Shown here: in pieces, positions 34,044 to 44,624 of the stretch
Layout of the letters: the number at the start of each line of letters is the position of its first letter
How positions within the stretch are numbered: the first letter of the stretch is position 1
NCBI RefSeq assembly: GCF_017591425.1
Contig: NW_024466512.1
Coordinates: 19,285,001 to 19,349,000, forward strand
From: Ochotona curzoniae
Taxonomy: Eukaryota; Chordata; Mammalia; Lagomorpha; Ochotonidae
Reading direction: 5' to 3'
DNA length: 64,000 nucleotides
The notes under the pieces: model-generated
Told to the model about the DNA's origin: nothing
The model's input: only the letters and a program-made list of their open reading frames with translations
Database searches by the model: none
Made by a program: the position numbers and the translations under genes

Positions 34044-34373
34044 GGGACTCGTATTGTGGTTTACCGGTAAAGCCACCACCTGTGATGCCAGCATCCGACG
34101 TGCTGGTTGAGTCCACTACTCCATATCCAATACAGCTCTTTGTTAATATGCCTGGAAAATCAGTGGAGGAAGGCTCAAGTGGTTGGGCCTCTGTACTCAT
34201 GCAAGAGACCCAGAAGCTCCGCAGTCCTGGCCATTGTGGCCATTTGGGGAGTGAACCAGTAGATGGAAGATTCTCTCTTCCTTGCTCCCTCTCTCCCTCC
34301 CTATCACCTTTCTGTAACTCTGCCTTTCAAGTAAAAAATAAGTCTTATATGAAAAAAAAAAAAGCAGTGTAGA
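34030..34373 (+). repeat. CSINE inside the L1, with target-site duplication
   Basis: The SINE body runs from about 34044 to 34358: tattgtggtttaccggtaaa, gatgccagcatccgacgtgc, agacccagaagctcc, then gaaccagtagatggaagatt and an A tail. Flanks are aaaaagagtgtgga at 34030-34043 and aaaaagcagtgtaga at 34359-34373, which read as a diverged target-site duplication. Removing the SINE and one copy restores continuity with the L1 consensus downstream. Confidence 0.9.
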
Positions 34374-34728
34374 GAAAACTAAAAAGCAGAACCACCATAT
34401 GATCCAGCAATCCTGTTACTGACACGAAATCAGTCAGGAAGAGACATCTGACTCTCATGGGTATTAACAGTGCCCTTCACAATATACAAGAAACAGACAC
34501 CCTCAGTGTCCACCAACTGAAGAAGGAAGAAAACGTGGTGCAAACACAGTAGAACACTACTGAGCCATAAAAATTACAAAGCCTCGCCATTTACAACAAT
34601 GCGGATGGAAGTGGAGGTCATTATATGAAGTGAAATAAGCCTAACCTGGAAAGGTACATATCACGTCTCCTGTGAAACATAACTGAAAGGCAATCTCAGA
34701 GCAGTGAACAGCGTAGCATCTGAGGCAG
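34374..34728 (+). mobile_element. Old L1 3' region between two CSINEs
   Basis: This continues the same L1: accaccatatgatccagcaa, cagtgtccaccaactgaaga, acaatgcggatggaagtgga, ggtcattatatgaagtgaaa, taagcc. The order matches L1M 3' ends (actaccatatgatccagcaa, aagtgtccatcaacagatga, acatggatggaactggagga). Confidence 0.85.
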
Positions 34729-35030
34729 GTGTCGGATGCAGTGGTTGAGACATGGTATAGCACACTGACTAGAACCCTTACCCTGCATGTCTGAGTCATC
34801 AGCTTCCTGCTAACACACTCTCAGGGGTAACAGATGCCGGCGCATGGACCTGTGTCTCTGCCGACCAAACAGGTAACCCAGAATGAGTTCCATTCTCCAG
34901 GTGTCACCCTGGCCCAGTCCTAGCTGTTGTGGGCTATGGAGGAGTGAATCAGTGCATGCAAGATCTCTCTGCCTGTGTCTCTTTCATTGTGTCTCTTTCT
35001 GCCTTTTACATAAAGAAAAAAAGTTGAAAA
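34729..35030 (+). repeat. Second CSINE inside the L1
   Basis: A diverged plus-strand C repeat: gtcggatgcagtggttgaga, agcttcctgctaacacactc, a ctggcccagtcctagctgtt block, gggctatggaggagtgaatc, then ctctctgcctgtgtctcttt and taaagaaaaaaagttg. The 5' half is more eroded than the 3' half. Target-site duplications are not visible, but the L1 resumes in phase after it. Confidence 0.75.
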
Positions 35031-35211
35031 ATAATAATGGTGGTTACCAGGGGTTAGGGAGGATCCAGGAAGGTAAGGAAAGGGAGGCAGTTGATGAATT
35101 GGCACTAAGTCACAACTACATGGGAGCACTAATTCTGGGGTTCTAGTGTAAATGGAGGAAACTGTAGATGTTAGCATACTGCAAAGTTCTGTTATAAACA
35201 TAGAGACTAAT
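35031..35211 (+). mobile_element. Old L1 3' end, last part
   Basis: The L1M 3' text resumes: aatggtggttaccaggggtt, agggaggatccagg, then ctaattctggggttctagtg. The consensus reads aatggtggttaccagaggct ... ataagttctggtgttctat. It is interrupted by the third CSINE at 35212. Confidence 0.8.
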
Positions 35212-35519
35212 GGGGCTTGTGTTTTGACACAGCAGGTAAAGCTGCCACCTGCAATGCCAGCAGCCCATACGGGCACCAGTTTGCACCTGGGCTGTTCCAC
35301 TTGTTATGTATCTCCTTGCTAATATGCCTGGGAAAACACTGGAAGACGGCCCAAGTACCTAAGCCTATGTATCCACATGGGAGACCCAGAGGAAGCTTCT
35401 GGCTGCTGACTTTGCCCTAGCCCAGCCCCAGCAAGCCAGCAAATGGAAGATTATATGTGTGTGTGTGAGTGTGTGTAACTCTCCCAAGTAAATAGATAAA
35501 TCTTAAAAAAAAAAAAAAA
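35212..35519 (+). repeat. Third CSINE at the L1 3' end
   Basis: A full-length plus-strand C repeat starting ggggcttgtgttttgacaca, with gcaatgccagcagcccatac, cttgctaatatgcctgggaa, gggagacccagaggaagctt, agccagcaaatggaagatta and aaatagataaatcttaaaa. A TG-rich stretch (35455-35476) replaces the usual CT-rich part. Confidence 0.9.
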
Positions 35520-35804
35520 CCTAGCAAGTATGATTTCGTCTGCTTTGGTCCATAAAGAGGTTTGAAGACATAAGTACATGTAGCCTTGGACATTACACCA
35601 TGCATCACATATTGAAGTGTCACACAGTACCACATACATGTGTCCACATACACATACATGTGTCCATTAAATTTTTTTCAATTAATAACAAAATATTCTT
35701 TGTCTTACTGACAAGGATTTTGGTGCTGTCCAAAGCTAGTGCTTCAGACTCCCCCACCTAATCCCAAGCCTGGTTGCAATACGGACCCAGTGATCTCCCT
35801 CTTC

Positions 35805-35940
35805 TCTGGTCAATGCTCAGAAACAGAGGTGACTCGCCCAAGATCACCCAGAAAGCGTGGGGCAGCAATCAAATGTGAGACCTTTGATTCTCATAGTCCA
35901 GGACTCCTTCCACTCAGCCATAGTTCCCCTTAGGCCTGAC
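35805..35940 (-). repeat. MIR SINE fragment, minus strand
   Basis: Reverse-complement MIR core: agaaacagaggtgactcgcc, caagatcacccagaaagcgt, ggggcagcaatcaaatgtga and ttctcatagtccaggactcc. These match gaaactgaggctcagag, ttgcccaaggtcacac and ctccagagcccatgctc. Confidence 0.75.
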
Positions 35941-36184
35941 TGTGCCTTGCACACCTGCGTCCCCCTCCCCGCCACCCCAGGTCCCTGTTGGACAGGTCAG
36001 TGGAGGCAGGCCTGCCTTCAGCACCACCCCTGCATGCACAAGGAACTATCCTGACCTCTGTGCCAGCACCCTCATACTACTCCAGGGAGCCCTCACTCAT
36101 CTCTCAGAGGCAGCCAGCTGGGATGGTTAAACTTCCCACCTCCCCTAAACTGTAACCACCCCAAAAACCAGGGCAAGATCATGG

Positions 36185-36320
36185 CTCACATTAATTTACC
36201 ATTTACCATGTGCTCAGTTCTTTTCCTGCACCATCTCATTCAATCCTCCTGACACTGAACCGGGAGAACTGGGTACTGCCAGCCTTGCCATTTTCCACAT
36301 GGGCTATGACAAGGCATCTC
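36185..36320 (-). repeat. MIR SINE fragment, minus strand
   Basis: The reverse MIR 5' side is readable: attaatttaccatttaccat, gtgctcagttcttttcctgc, accatctcattcaatcctcc, then gccattttccacatgggcta. The consensus reads ttactatgtgccaggcact, aactcatttaatcctcaca, attatccccattttacagat. Confidence 0.7.
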
Positions 36321-36389
36321 TGGCTAAAATCCCAAAGCCGGCAAGGGAGGGGTAGAGACTCCACAGTGGGTGGCAGTTTCCGGAGCTGC

Positions 36390-36450
36390 ACCAGCCACCC
36401 CTGTACCAGGAGAGAGATGTACCAGCCACCCCTGCACCAGGAGAGAGAAG
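36390..36450. repeat. 31-bp tandem duplication
   Basis: Two nearly identical copies of a unit beginning accagccacccctgtaccag and ending agagagatg lie head to tail at 36390 and 36421. They differ by a T/C and a few end bases, indicating a fairly recent slippage or duplication. No function is apparent. Confidence 0.9.
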
Positions 36451-36594
36451 AAAGAAGGAGCTGCAGCCTCTGAACTCATCACGCTGTGTTCCCACGAGGA
36501 TGTGCCAAATACTCATGTCACACCTACTACATGCAGGCACTGAGTTACAGTCTAGGTCCCACGGCAGCCCCCTCCCCAGCATTTTGCATATTTA

Positions 36595-36850
36595 GTGGAG
36601 ACACATGGGGAGGCTGGTCTTTGATGAAAAATACCCAGATCATTTTTGTTTCAAAAAAAATAATAATAAAAGAAAATAATGACACATTTTTAGCAAGAAA
36701 GAAGATGCCAGAAGGTAATTGCTTTGCAAATTACTGTAAGTTATAAACGGATCGATGATTTTTCTCCAAAGTCAGAATCAGCTGTAATTAGCAATATGCA
36801 AATCCCACCGGAGTCCTTTGTGATCCACAATGAAGTGGGAGGCACCCTCG
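36595..36850. promoter_or_regulatory. Candidate enhancer-like block with TAATTA and octamer motifs
   Basis: The segment is repeat-free and AT-rich. It contains the homeodomain core taatta at 36785-36790 and the POU octamer atgcaaat at 36796-36803, only five bases apart, plus aaattactgtaagttat and tgatccacaatg. Such clustering is typical of developmental enhancers, but conservation cannot be assessed from one sequence. Confidence 0.4.
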
Positions 36851-37139
36851 GTGGCCATTTCTATGCACTTGGAGGCGGCCCTGGCAGCTCACCAAACGGG
36901 GCTGGGCTGCTGCTGAGGGAAACAAAGCAGAGAGGAGCTGGGCAAGCCTGGGCCTGCCTTGGGCAGGGGGTCCAGGCCTTAGGATGCTCCCAGGCAGCCA
37001 CCCACAGTCCATCCGGCCCTCCACCCACAGCTCAGACCCAGGTAGGGGTGGAAAGGAAACATGAACCCATGATCCTACCACCTGAAGGAGGAAGTGGGAT
37101 TGGATGAGAGGAATGAGCCCCAAACAGGGACTCAGAAGA

Positions 37140-37500
37140 AATATCTTACTCTGCTCTAGGGTGATGCAACCTTGAACCAGTTCCCTTGCCTTGTGGATTC
37201 TAGTGTCATCCTTCCCAAAACGAGAGGCCCCAACAGGCGTCCCTTAGACATGTTTCTGTTCTTCCATTCATTCATCTAAGGCCCTTGGTCTACCTTCTAA
37301 GTGTCAGGCACCATGCCAAGCACAGCACAGAAACACATCAAGCTCACCTCTGTTCATAGAAGCTCTAGCTTGCCCAGAACATGGTGGTGCTGTAACGATG
37401 TGTGCTCGGTGCTCCAGGGCCCTGAGCAGATTTGCCCCAGGGGAACTTGGAAGGCTTTCTCAAGGAAGTGACATTTGAACCAGGTCTAGAAAAACAATTC
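37140..37500 (-). repeat. MIR-like piece followed by an L2 fragment
   Basis: About 37140-37235 has MIR-like plus-strand words (gatgcaaccttgaaccagtt). From 37255 the reverse L2 text follows: ttcattcatctaaggccctt, ctaagtgtcaggcaccatgc, ctcacctctgttcatagaag, then a ggcttttc-type tail (ggaaggctttctcaaggaag) and tgacatttgaaccaggtct. The assignments are by order of short blocks. Confidence 0.55.
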
Positions 37501-38328
37501 CATTCTTCATCTTCAGACCATCCACATGTGACCCCGACTGGACTCACTGAAGATGTTTTTTCAGCTCTCATGAATGCAGGAATCATCGAAAACACCCATT
37601 CCCGGGTCCCTCTCTCACAGGTTCAAATTAACATCCTGGGCCCTGTGATTTATGAATCTGTGATTTATAATAAGCTCCATGGTGATTCAGAGGCAGCAGG
37701 TCTGTGAGCTACACCCTGAGAAGTGACTAGTCTTAAGCCTTCCTGATTCCCTTACCAACAAATACACGCAAAACTCTAAAGACTGTCTTCAAACAGGAAG
37801 GCTTCACATTTGAGAACAATTCCAGAACCTTCTACACAGGTGCCACCCCTCAAGAAGCAAAGCAGGAGCAGCTACCGCAGCCAAGAAGCCCTCCTCCACC
37901 AGGAGGACACAAACTTTCCTCAGGATGGAAGCCCACCCTCTCCCCTGTTGCCCCTGAGGGACCTGGATTCTTTCTCTCCAGTCTCCTGCTTCTGCTTCTC
38001 TCGCTTCAACCAAGGAGGGGGCTCCCTCTAGCTCCTGCACTGAGCAGGAAGTAAGGAGGGCAGTTCAGGAGAGACGGTCCCACTGCCATTGCTGGGACGC
38101 CCATCCCCCACAGGCTGCAAGCTCCACTCAGACTTAGCTCACACGTCACTGATCAGAGATGCATTTCCCAGTCAGTCCGTAGCATTGGTCCCACCAGCCT
38201 CTAGTCTGCCAAGCCTAGGAGAATCCATTAACTGGTGGTCCTGGATCCTCTGGTTATCCAATCTTACACAGTTTCATGACCTTTAATCTGAGCTGATCTT
38301 TTCACTGTTTTAATTAAAGAATGTAGCT
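37501..38328. other. Unique sequence, no gene seen
   Basis: No named repeat. ccaccaggaggac at about 37897 resembles a poor CTCF core but has mismatches at key positions. Overlapping 73- and 78-codon frames on opposite strands are not convincing. Confidence 0.45.
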
Positions 38329-38642
38329 GGGGCCAATGCAGTCACACAGCAAGCTAACCCTTCTGCAGAGCCAGCATCCCATATGGGTACAAGTTGTAGT
38401 ACCGATTGCTCCAGTTTTGATCCAGCTCCCTGCTTAAAAGCCTGGGAAAGCAATGGCGGTGGTTCAAGTCTTTGGGCTCCTGCACCCATGTGGGAGACCT
38501 GGAAGCAGCTCCTGGATCCTGGTTTTAGATCTGCTAAGCTCTGGTCATTGTGGTTATTTGGTGACTGTACCAGCAGATGGAAGATCTCTCTCTGTGTAAA
38601 TCTTCCTTTCAAATAAAAATAAATAAATTTTTCTTTAAAAAT
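38329..38642 (+). repeat. CSINE, full length
   Basis: A plus-strand C repeat starting ggggccaatgcagtcacaca, with gccagcatcccatatgggta, gatccagctccctgcttaaa, gcctgggaaagcaatggcgg, gggagacctggaagcagctc, gtaccagcagatggaagatc, and aaataaaaataaat at the end. It is among the best-preserved C repeats in the window. The overlapping 100- and 77-codon frames are repeat translations. Confidence 0.93.
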
Positions 38643-39804
38643 TTATGTAACAAATGATGCTGGGCCTTCAGAAAGGCTGGTCGCTTTCATTTTTGTCTTT
38701 GTGAAAGCCAAGGATCCCAATGCAGGAAATTGGGCTCCTCCCTTGAGAGACTAAAGGGAGAATCCATGTGGAATAGAAAAGATTCCATGAGAGAGAAAGA
38801 GGGAGAGATCCAGAAGATGACCATCAATCACAGACACTGACTCACCCATCAGCTAACCACTGAAAAGATCACCAAGGAACCACCTGCTGAGCCCTGACCT
38901 GCCTGGGGGGTTGTGAGCACACTGATAATCACTGTTTTAAGTTTCTAGATGATTAAGCACACAGCAATGGATATTTGATACCATATCATTCTATTTCATT
39001 CTGTTCACACGATCTGTTGAATATTCAAAAATCATCACTTTCCCAGCTCCAAAAGGCAAGTCACCTGAGTAGGGACTGTGGATTCTTTTCTGTACCACCT
39101 GTGCCTCTATCCTGGCCTAGCACCAAGCAGAGCTTCCGGGTCTTGGCTGGAAGAGTCTGCCACCACCTCTTCCGAGCCTCAGGCTGAGCGAGGACAAAAC
39201 CTAAGACAGTAATAGAGTGCCCTCAACCACAGCCAGAGTCGTCAGAAAGCTATGTTGCTCTTCCATTAACAAACTCCACACTAATCAAAGCAAACTTTAA
39301 AGGATCAAAAAACAGCTCATGAGGGATTTTATGCTTGCTCTGAAGCACCATCAACAGCTGGCTTACAAGCAGCAAGTGTTGCTGTTCCCTGGGGTCACAG
39401 GATGCAACAGCTGAGACCAAATGGCATGGATGCCAATGCTTGCGTACTCCCAGAGCCAACAGCTGGCCTCTGCACTCCCGCTTATCCCAAGCACACATGA
39501 AGCAGGGCCTCCTCCACTAGTGAAACCTCTCAGAGTCCTGGCTGCCCCATCCTCCTGGGCACAGCCCGCTGCTAAACCCAAAGGAAGCCAGGAACCCCTC
39601 TGAGGCAAGCTGGGCAACATCAGGGACAAGGGGAATGCATGAAAAGACACTCTCTGGATGCCTTGTTCTTCTTTTTCACTTTTTTTTTTTTTCCACCAAG
39701 GATCCCTACTGCCAAAACCTGGGCTATGCTCCGCTTTGATGATTTCCAGGCACTTGCATCTGCCTGGTGTTATTTGAAGATGCATTTTAGTGTTTTTCTG
39801 TTTT
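38643..39804. other. Unique sequence, no gene seen
   Basis: No named repeat apart from short T-runs at 39680 and 39800. The 140-codon minus-strand frame at 39363-39785 has no domain I recognise and partly overlaps frames on the other strand. Confidence 0.45.
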
Positions 39805-40185
39805 TTTTTTTTATGCTGTCACAAAATACCTGATGCTGGGCATCTTAAGGAGAAATGAAGTGTGGTGAGGTCACTGTTCTGCAGGTTCAAGAGAATGGCA
39901 CTGGCTTCTGCTCAGCTCCAGGAAAGCCTCATTCCAGTGGCCTGTCAGAAACACACACAAGAGTGGCAGGCAAGGCATGTGGAACAGGGACTAGGGGAGA
40001 AGCCAGGGCCTTTGCAGCAACTCATTCTGGAGGGAACTAATCTTGTCCCACCAAACTGCATTAAGCCTTTCCCCTTGCCCTCCACTAGGCCCCACCTCTT
40101 AAAGGTTCCACAGCATTGGGAACCCAGTCTTCAGCCAATGAGCCTCTGGGGGAAACCCCATACCGTGTCCAAGCCCCAGCAGCCT
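39805..40185 (-). mobile_element. MLT1/MST-type LTR, minus strand
   Basis: Reverse-complement MaLR LTR text: atgctgtcacaaaatacctg, gatgctgggcatcttaagga, gttctgcaggttcaagagaa, tggcactggcttctgctcag, then aggccccacctcttaaaggt and gcattgggaacccagtcttc. Only the LTR is present and no retroviral reading frame adjoins it. The 162-codon plus-strand frame inside it is incidental. Confidence 0.8.
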
Positions 40186-40233
40186 GTTTCCTCCTGTCCT
40201 GAGCGGGGTTTGCCAGGCATGGAGCAGTCTCTG

Positions 40234-40248
40234 CCTACAGGCGGCAGG
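40234..40248 (+). promoter_or_regulatory. Weak CTCF-like motif
   Basis: The word cctacaggcggcagg keeps the cag-ggc-g skeleton of the CTCF core (about 11 of 14 core positions) and lies about 50 bp past an MLT1/MST LTR. It is weaker than the site at 30818 and could be chance. Confidence 0.3.
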
Positions 40249-40929
40249 GGCTGCTATGAGGGAGGAAGTGTGAACAAGTGCTGTCCAGAGCCTCCACAGC
40301 AGTCACTGGCAGGCATTCCTAGAAGGTTCTTTATCTCTTCTCTAAGGTAATACACTCCACATTTTTTATCTGTCTTTAAAGCAAATGGTGATTCTCCAAA
40401 AATTAAAATAAAATTTAAAAAGCAATGAATGCTTGTTGGAATACAGGCGCTGGGTCCCACCTCCAGATTTCCTGTAGACCAAGCTCCAGGCCAGGAGTTT
40501 GCATGGTTAACACATTCCCCGAAACACTGGTGTTGCTGGCCCACATGATGAGGTCCACTGATATAACACAACACACAAGTAGCTATGAACAACTACATGT
40601 ATGCATGCAGATTCAGAAAGCGCAGCTTTTTTGCAATAGTTAATGGAGATATGCAAATCATTTTAAACAGGCTTTACTATAGTTCTCAAGGGACTGTCCA
40701 AGAAAGACAGCCTTGTTGCAAAGTATAAAGCATGCAGAGATTAGAGCAGAGAGGAAGAGGAGGGAACGGAGAGGAGAAGGACAGCAAGGGAGAGGGGAAA
40801 GTCATGAACCTTCAAAATTACTGACACTATTCATCAGCCAAAAAGGATTTCTAGGTCAAAGTGGATTTGGAGGACTGCAGGAGTGTTTGGTGGATTGGGA
40901 AGTGTAAATACTGCTAAGTTCACACTATA
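40249..40929. other. Unique sequence with octamer and polypurine tract
   Basis: The POU octamer atgcaaat occurs at 40651-40658 in an AT-rich setting. At 40743-40800 the plus strand is almost all purine, with four pyrimidines in 58 bases, a composition able to form triplex DNA. No gene is seen. Confidence 0.45.
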
Positions 40930-41245
40930 GGCCGTAGCTGGTGTTATGGTGCAGTGGGCTAGAGCACCACTTACATGCCAACATCCCATATTGAAGTCCC
41001 AGTTTGAGTTTGGCTGCTCTGCTGCTGATCCTTGCTAATGTGCCTGGGAAGGCAGATAATGGCCAGATTTCATGGGGCCCTGACAAACAACTGACAGACT
41101 CCGACAGAGTTCCAGGTTTCTGCTCACGCCTGGCCCAACACTGGCTGTTGCAGCCCTTTGGAATGAGAACCATTGGATGGAAGATGTCTCTTGAGGTCAC
41201 ATGACACTCTACTTTACAAATAAATAAATTTTCTTTAAAAAATGA
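40930..41245 (+). repeat. CSINE, diverged
   Basis: Plus-strand C repeat: gtagctggtgttatggtgca, gccaacatcccatattgaag, ccttgctaatgtgcctggga, aggcagataatggccagatt, cactggctgttgcagccctt, accattggatggaagatgtc, aaataaataaattttcttta. The centre is eroded but order and length are correct. Confidence 0.85.
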
Positions 41246-41255
41246 AGATCTATGA

Positions 41256-41375
41256 ACCACCTGCATTAGAATCAGAATCATGGGCTCCCAGACCACAGGC
41301 CACATACGCAGAACAAATTCTACTAAGGAATTATTCAGGACTCTGCAGTTCAACATAATCCCCAGGTAAAGCTTA
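41256..41375 (-). repeat. Possible MER5-type hAT remnant
   Basis: The words gaaccacctgcattagaatc, agaatcatgggctcccagac and aattattcaggactctgcag loosely follow MER5-type elements (catcagaatcacctgg, gggccccacccc, gattctgatgc). Low similarity. Confidence 0.4.
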
Positions 41376-41394
41376 TTATTTACCCTTTCAAGGG

Positions 41395-41590
41395 GCTCAA
41401 AGTACCAACAAGGTTACAAGGGGCTGGGGAAAGAGGGATGAGAAGATAATTGTTTGGAAATCGATGGAAAATAATCAGTTTGGAAAAAAAATTTTGACTG
41501 TCAAGATGTAAGATTATGATGGTCACTGAATGATGTGAATGTACTCAATACCACTGAATTGTGCCCTTAAAACCAGTGACAATCACAAAC
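41395..41590 (+). mobile_element. Old L1 3'-end fragment
   Basis: The block tgatgtgaatgtactcaata, ccactgaattgtgcccttaa, aaccagtgacaat matches old L1 3' ends (ctgtgaatatactaaaaacc, actgaattgtacacttaaaa, tgggtgaattgta). Upstream, ggggctggggaaagagggat fits the G-rich part of the same 3' end. Confidence 0.65.
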
Positions 41591-42146
41591 TCCTACATAT
41601 AACTATGTAAGATTTTGTAGACATAATTGCAGTAAGTTGGAAGGCCCCTAAATATATAGAAGTATAATGAATCAGACAAGTTGGATCTGATTAATCACAA
41701 GTTATCTTGATAAAGTATTCATCATGCAATCTTCTGAAAGAGGCAGCAGTGTCTTCAGGATAAAGAGGAAGCAATATCACAGCTAAATATCCCACTTTCT
41801 TTGCTCCTATGCCAGTCTGCACAGGGGTATTTTTTCGGACCCACCCCTGGAAAAGAGTGGCACTTTGCTGCAGGTGCTTGTGGCTGGCCTCTGACTGCTA
41901 GCTGGAGAAGCCTTCTGTTGTAAATTTCCACACCACTGCATACCTCCTCCCTGGGGAGCAGCGTCTTATTTGCTCACAATGAATCTGTTCCAGGGAACCT
42001 CAGTGCCTGGCCAATAGAAAAAACTGGAGTTCTAAATCTATAAACCTGAAGATACAAATGAGTCCCTAGAGGAGCACAAATTTCAGAAAGCCCAGCCTGG
42101 GAAGTGAACTGCAACTTCATCTACCAAGCACCTGCCCCACTTCCAT

Positions 42147-42253
42147 CACACACACACATACACACATTATACATACATACACACAAACACACACACAAAC
42201 ATCCCACACCACACACACCACACCACACCACACCACACACAAGACCACACCAC
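42147..42253. repeat. (CA)n/(CACAC)n low-complexity repeat
   Basis: A compound array: a pure CA part, CATA variants, then acaccaca pentanucleotide units, ending before aagaccacac. The overlapping 61- and 71-codon frames are low-complexity translations and not genes. Confidence 0.95.
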
Positions 42254-42674
42254 TGCTGCCTCCCCTCCACACACACCTGTTTACAGTGAAAAAACTGGCA
42301 AACCCAGGCACAACACTCATACTTCCCAGCAATGAGAGTTTTCTCTGCTTATATTTCCAAGCTCATCGCACGAACGATCAAGTTCCACTTTAATCACCTC
42401 CTCAGCAAAAAAATGTTGGCCAAATTCTCCAATCTCCACTGGTTTCATCTCCCCCTTCTACATGATTGAAGAATCAGCATCCAGGATTTGGCACTGAACT
42501 ATGTATGGCCCCACATCTTCCTGGTATGACTGGCTCAACAGGGTGGAAAAGCCAGGGTGACTGAAGCTCAAAGCTGGCTGGCTCTGCTACTCCCTGATGA
42601 TGTGTTGGATTTCCAGGTCAATCTGTCCCTAGGCTCAGAGGGTTTAAGAAACTTGGCCAACGAAACCATATTAG

Positions 42675-43000
42675 GCAGCTTTCAGATCACTCTGACAAAA
42701 TACCTAAGACAAGCTCCTAATGAAGAAAAGAGGTTTGCTTTGACTCGTGGTTTTGAAAGTTTGCATTTGGATATGCCCCCACTGAATCAGCTATGTGGTG
42801 AGGCCAGAGGATGGCATGGTGAAGAGTGACATATGATAGGAAGGATCGTATGGGGAGCCAAGAAGCAGAGAGAACAGCTAGGCCTGACATGCCTCTTACA
42901 ACCAATTACCTGAGAAGTGCTACCTTCCTAGGACATGACCCAAATCACCTGAGACCTCCCCTAGGTCCACCTCCTGAACATTGTAATTAGATAAATTACA
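42675..43000 (-). mobile_element. MLT1-like LTR, minus strand
   Basis: Text following a reverse MLT1-type LTR: cactctgacaaaatacctaa, gacaagctcctaatgaagaa, aagaggtttgctttgactcg, then gacctcccctaggtccacct and cctgaacattgta. The middle is eroded. No retroviral coding sequence adjoins it. Confidence 0.6.
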
Positions 43001-43445
43001 TTCCTCTTTAGTACTACCAACTTATGACATTGACCTTTAAAACCCTCTATGAGCTTGAAAGCCAAATCCTAAGCAACAGAATGAAGACAGATAGGGCTAT
43101 CAGAAGGCTCTGTAGTGGGCAGGTGCTGTGTGAACACATGCTTAAGCTACACCTTCCCATCAGAAGTGCTCTCAACTCTGGCTGTATCTTAAAGTCTACC
43201 ACACAGGACAGCCTTTAATAACCAGAGATTCTGAGTGGGGTTTGACCCTGGGTTCTTTGAAAGCTCCTCATACATGTCCCTCTGGCAAACAGCACAGTCC
43301 TGGATTCAACACATATTTAAGAAGGATTTACTAAATTGAGAGGCAGAGTCCTGTGACCTATGTGATACATAAGAAGGGACTATTCCTTGCAAGCATCATT
43401 AGGCTCTTTTTCTTTTTTAAATGATGAGGAAACCCTTAAGGGAAT

Positions 43446-43720
43446 GGGAGTGTAGTGTTATTGCAGATTAAACTGCCACTTGAAGCATTCATATCAAAAT
43501 ACAAGTTTCAGTCCTGGCTATTCTTCTTCCACTTTTAACCCAGCTTGCTGCTAGTGTGCCTGGGAAGCAGCGGATGATTGCCCAATACATGATCCAGAGT
43601 GAGTCTGTGGCTCCTAGCTTCAGTCTGGTCTAGCCCTTGTTGTTGCAACCATTTGGGAATGAACCAGTCAGAGGACAATCTTTTCTTTCTCTATTATCTG
43701 CCTCCCAAACAAATACATAA
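43446..43720 (+). repeat. CSINE, older and diverged
   Basis: Plus-strand C repeat: gggagtgtagtgttattgca, ttttaacccagcttgctgct, agtgtgcctgggaagcagcg, gatgattgcccaatacatga, tgttgttgcaaccatttggg, aatgaaccagtcagaggaca, ctgcctcccaaacaaataca. The gatgatNgccc box marks the older subfamily. Confidence 0.82.
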
Positions 43721-44624
43721 CTCTTTGAGAGAGATGAATTTCAGAATATTAAGGAAATCTAGTTCAGCATTAACTGAGCTGCCAAACATTTGGTCGTCAG
43801 GCCAAATATCCCAGCCATGTTTTTGTTAATTATCCACATTCACCAGTAGCATCTCTCCACATACAGGAAGGATGGTTATAGGAAAATAACCATCTTGGAG
43901 ACACACTTTGTTTGCGGCCATGGTGGAAAATAAGGGGGGGGGGGTCATGAAAGAATTCTAAGAGGAAGCGCTGAGAAGCTCAGTCGTGTATAAATAGATA
44001 ACCACACAGTTATTAAAGTTGACTCAAATATCTAGCTAGAGGACTAGAAGGGAGCCTCGTTAACTGCAAAAGGCATTATCAGAGAAAGAAAATAGATGAA
44101 GGTGGAAACACTGAGCTGCCTTGAAGGCAGCCAGGACTGGAGCCGGAACAAGCCCTATGGGTCAGCACAGGTGTTTGAGGGGTACTGGAGAGTTCTAACA
44201 ACCAGAGGATCCAGAAGAAAAGGACAAAGTTTGGAAATGTTCAAGGCGTTCACAGGATCATATCTGCTGACTTCCTGCTCACACCTACACCTAGGGTCCG
44301 TGGTGATGCTCTACCCAGGCACAGAGATGTACAGAGACGACCTGACCCTCTTCACTCTAGGCCAGGACATGAGCATTCCCTTTTAACACCAGCTAGTCAG
44401 TCCTATCTGGCCCCTGTTCCTCACAACCAAGTTCCCTCTTGAATCATCAGGCCTGTAGACCACTTCTTCCCAAACACAGTGCGTGCTGACTCTGGGCTGT
44501 CCCACAGCCTAAGGGAGGATTTGTTCCCTTTTTGACTTGACTTCACACAAGCTGAGCTCCTACTCTGGCTATCATCTGGGATGCACAAACATAGAGTATA
44601 ATGTCTGATGGATGAACAATGGTA
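43721..44624. other. Unique sequence, no gene seen
   Basis: An 11-G run lies at 43934-43944. The 96-codon plus-strand frame at 44096-44386 has no domain I recognise and no flanking splice or promoter evidence. Confidence 0.45.

Noticed and set aside
33863..34372. 169-codon plus-strand open frame
   Set aside because: It runs from L1 text across the junction into a CSINE, so it is a chimera of two repeats.
37890..37910. CTCF motif at ccaccaggaggac
   Set aside because: The ggc part of the core is gga, which breaks an important position.
38329..38642. tRNA gene at SINE heads
   Set aside because: C repeats derive from a tRNA but the head here has lost the cloverleaf and is followed by a SINE body and A-rich tail.
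39862..40350. 162-codon plus-strand frame
   Set aside because: It lies largely within an MLT1/MST-type LTR and has no protein motif.
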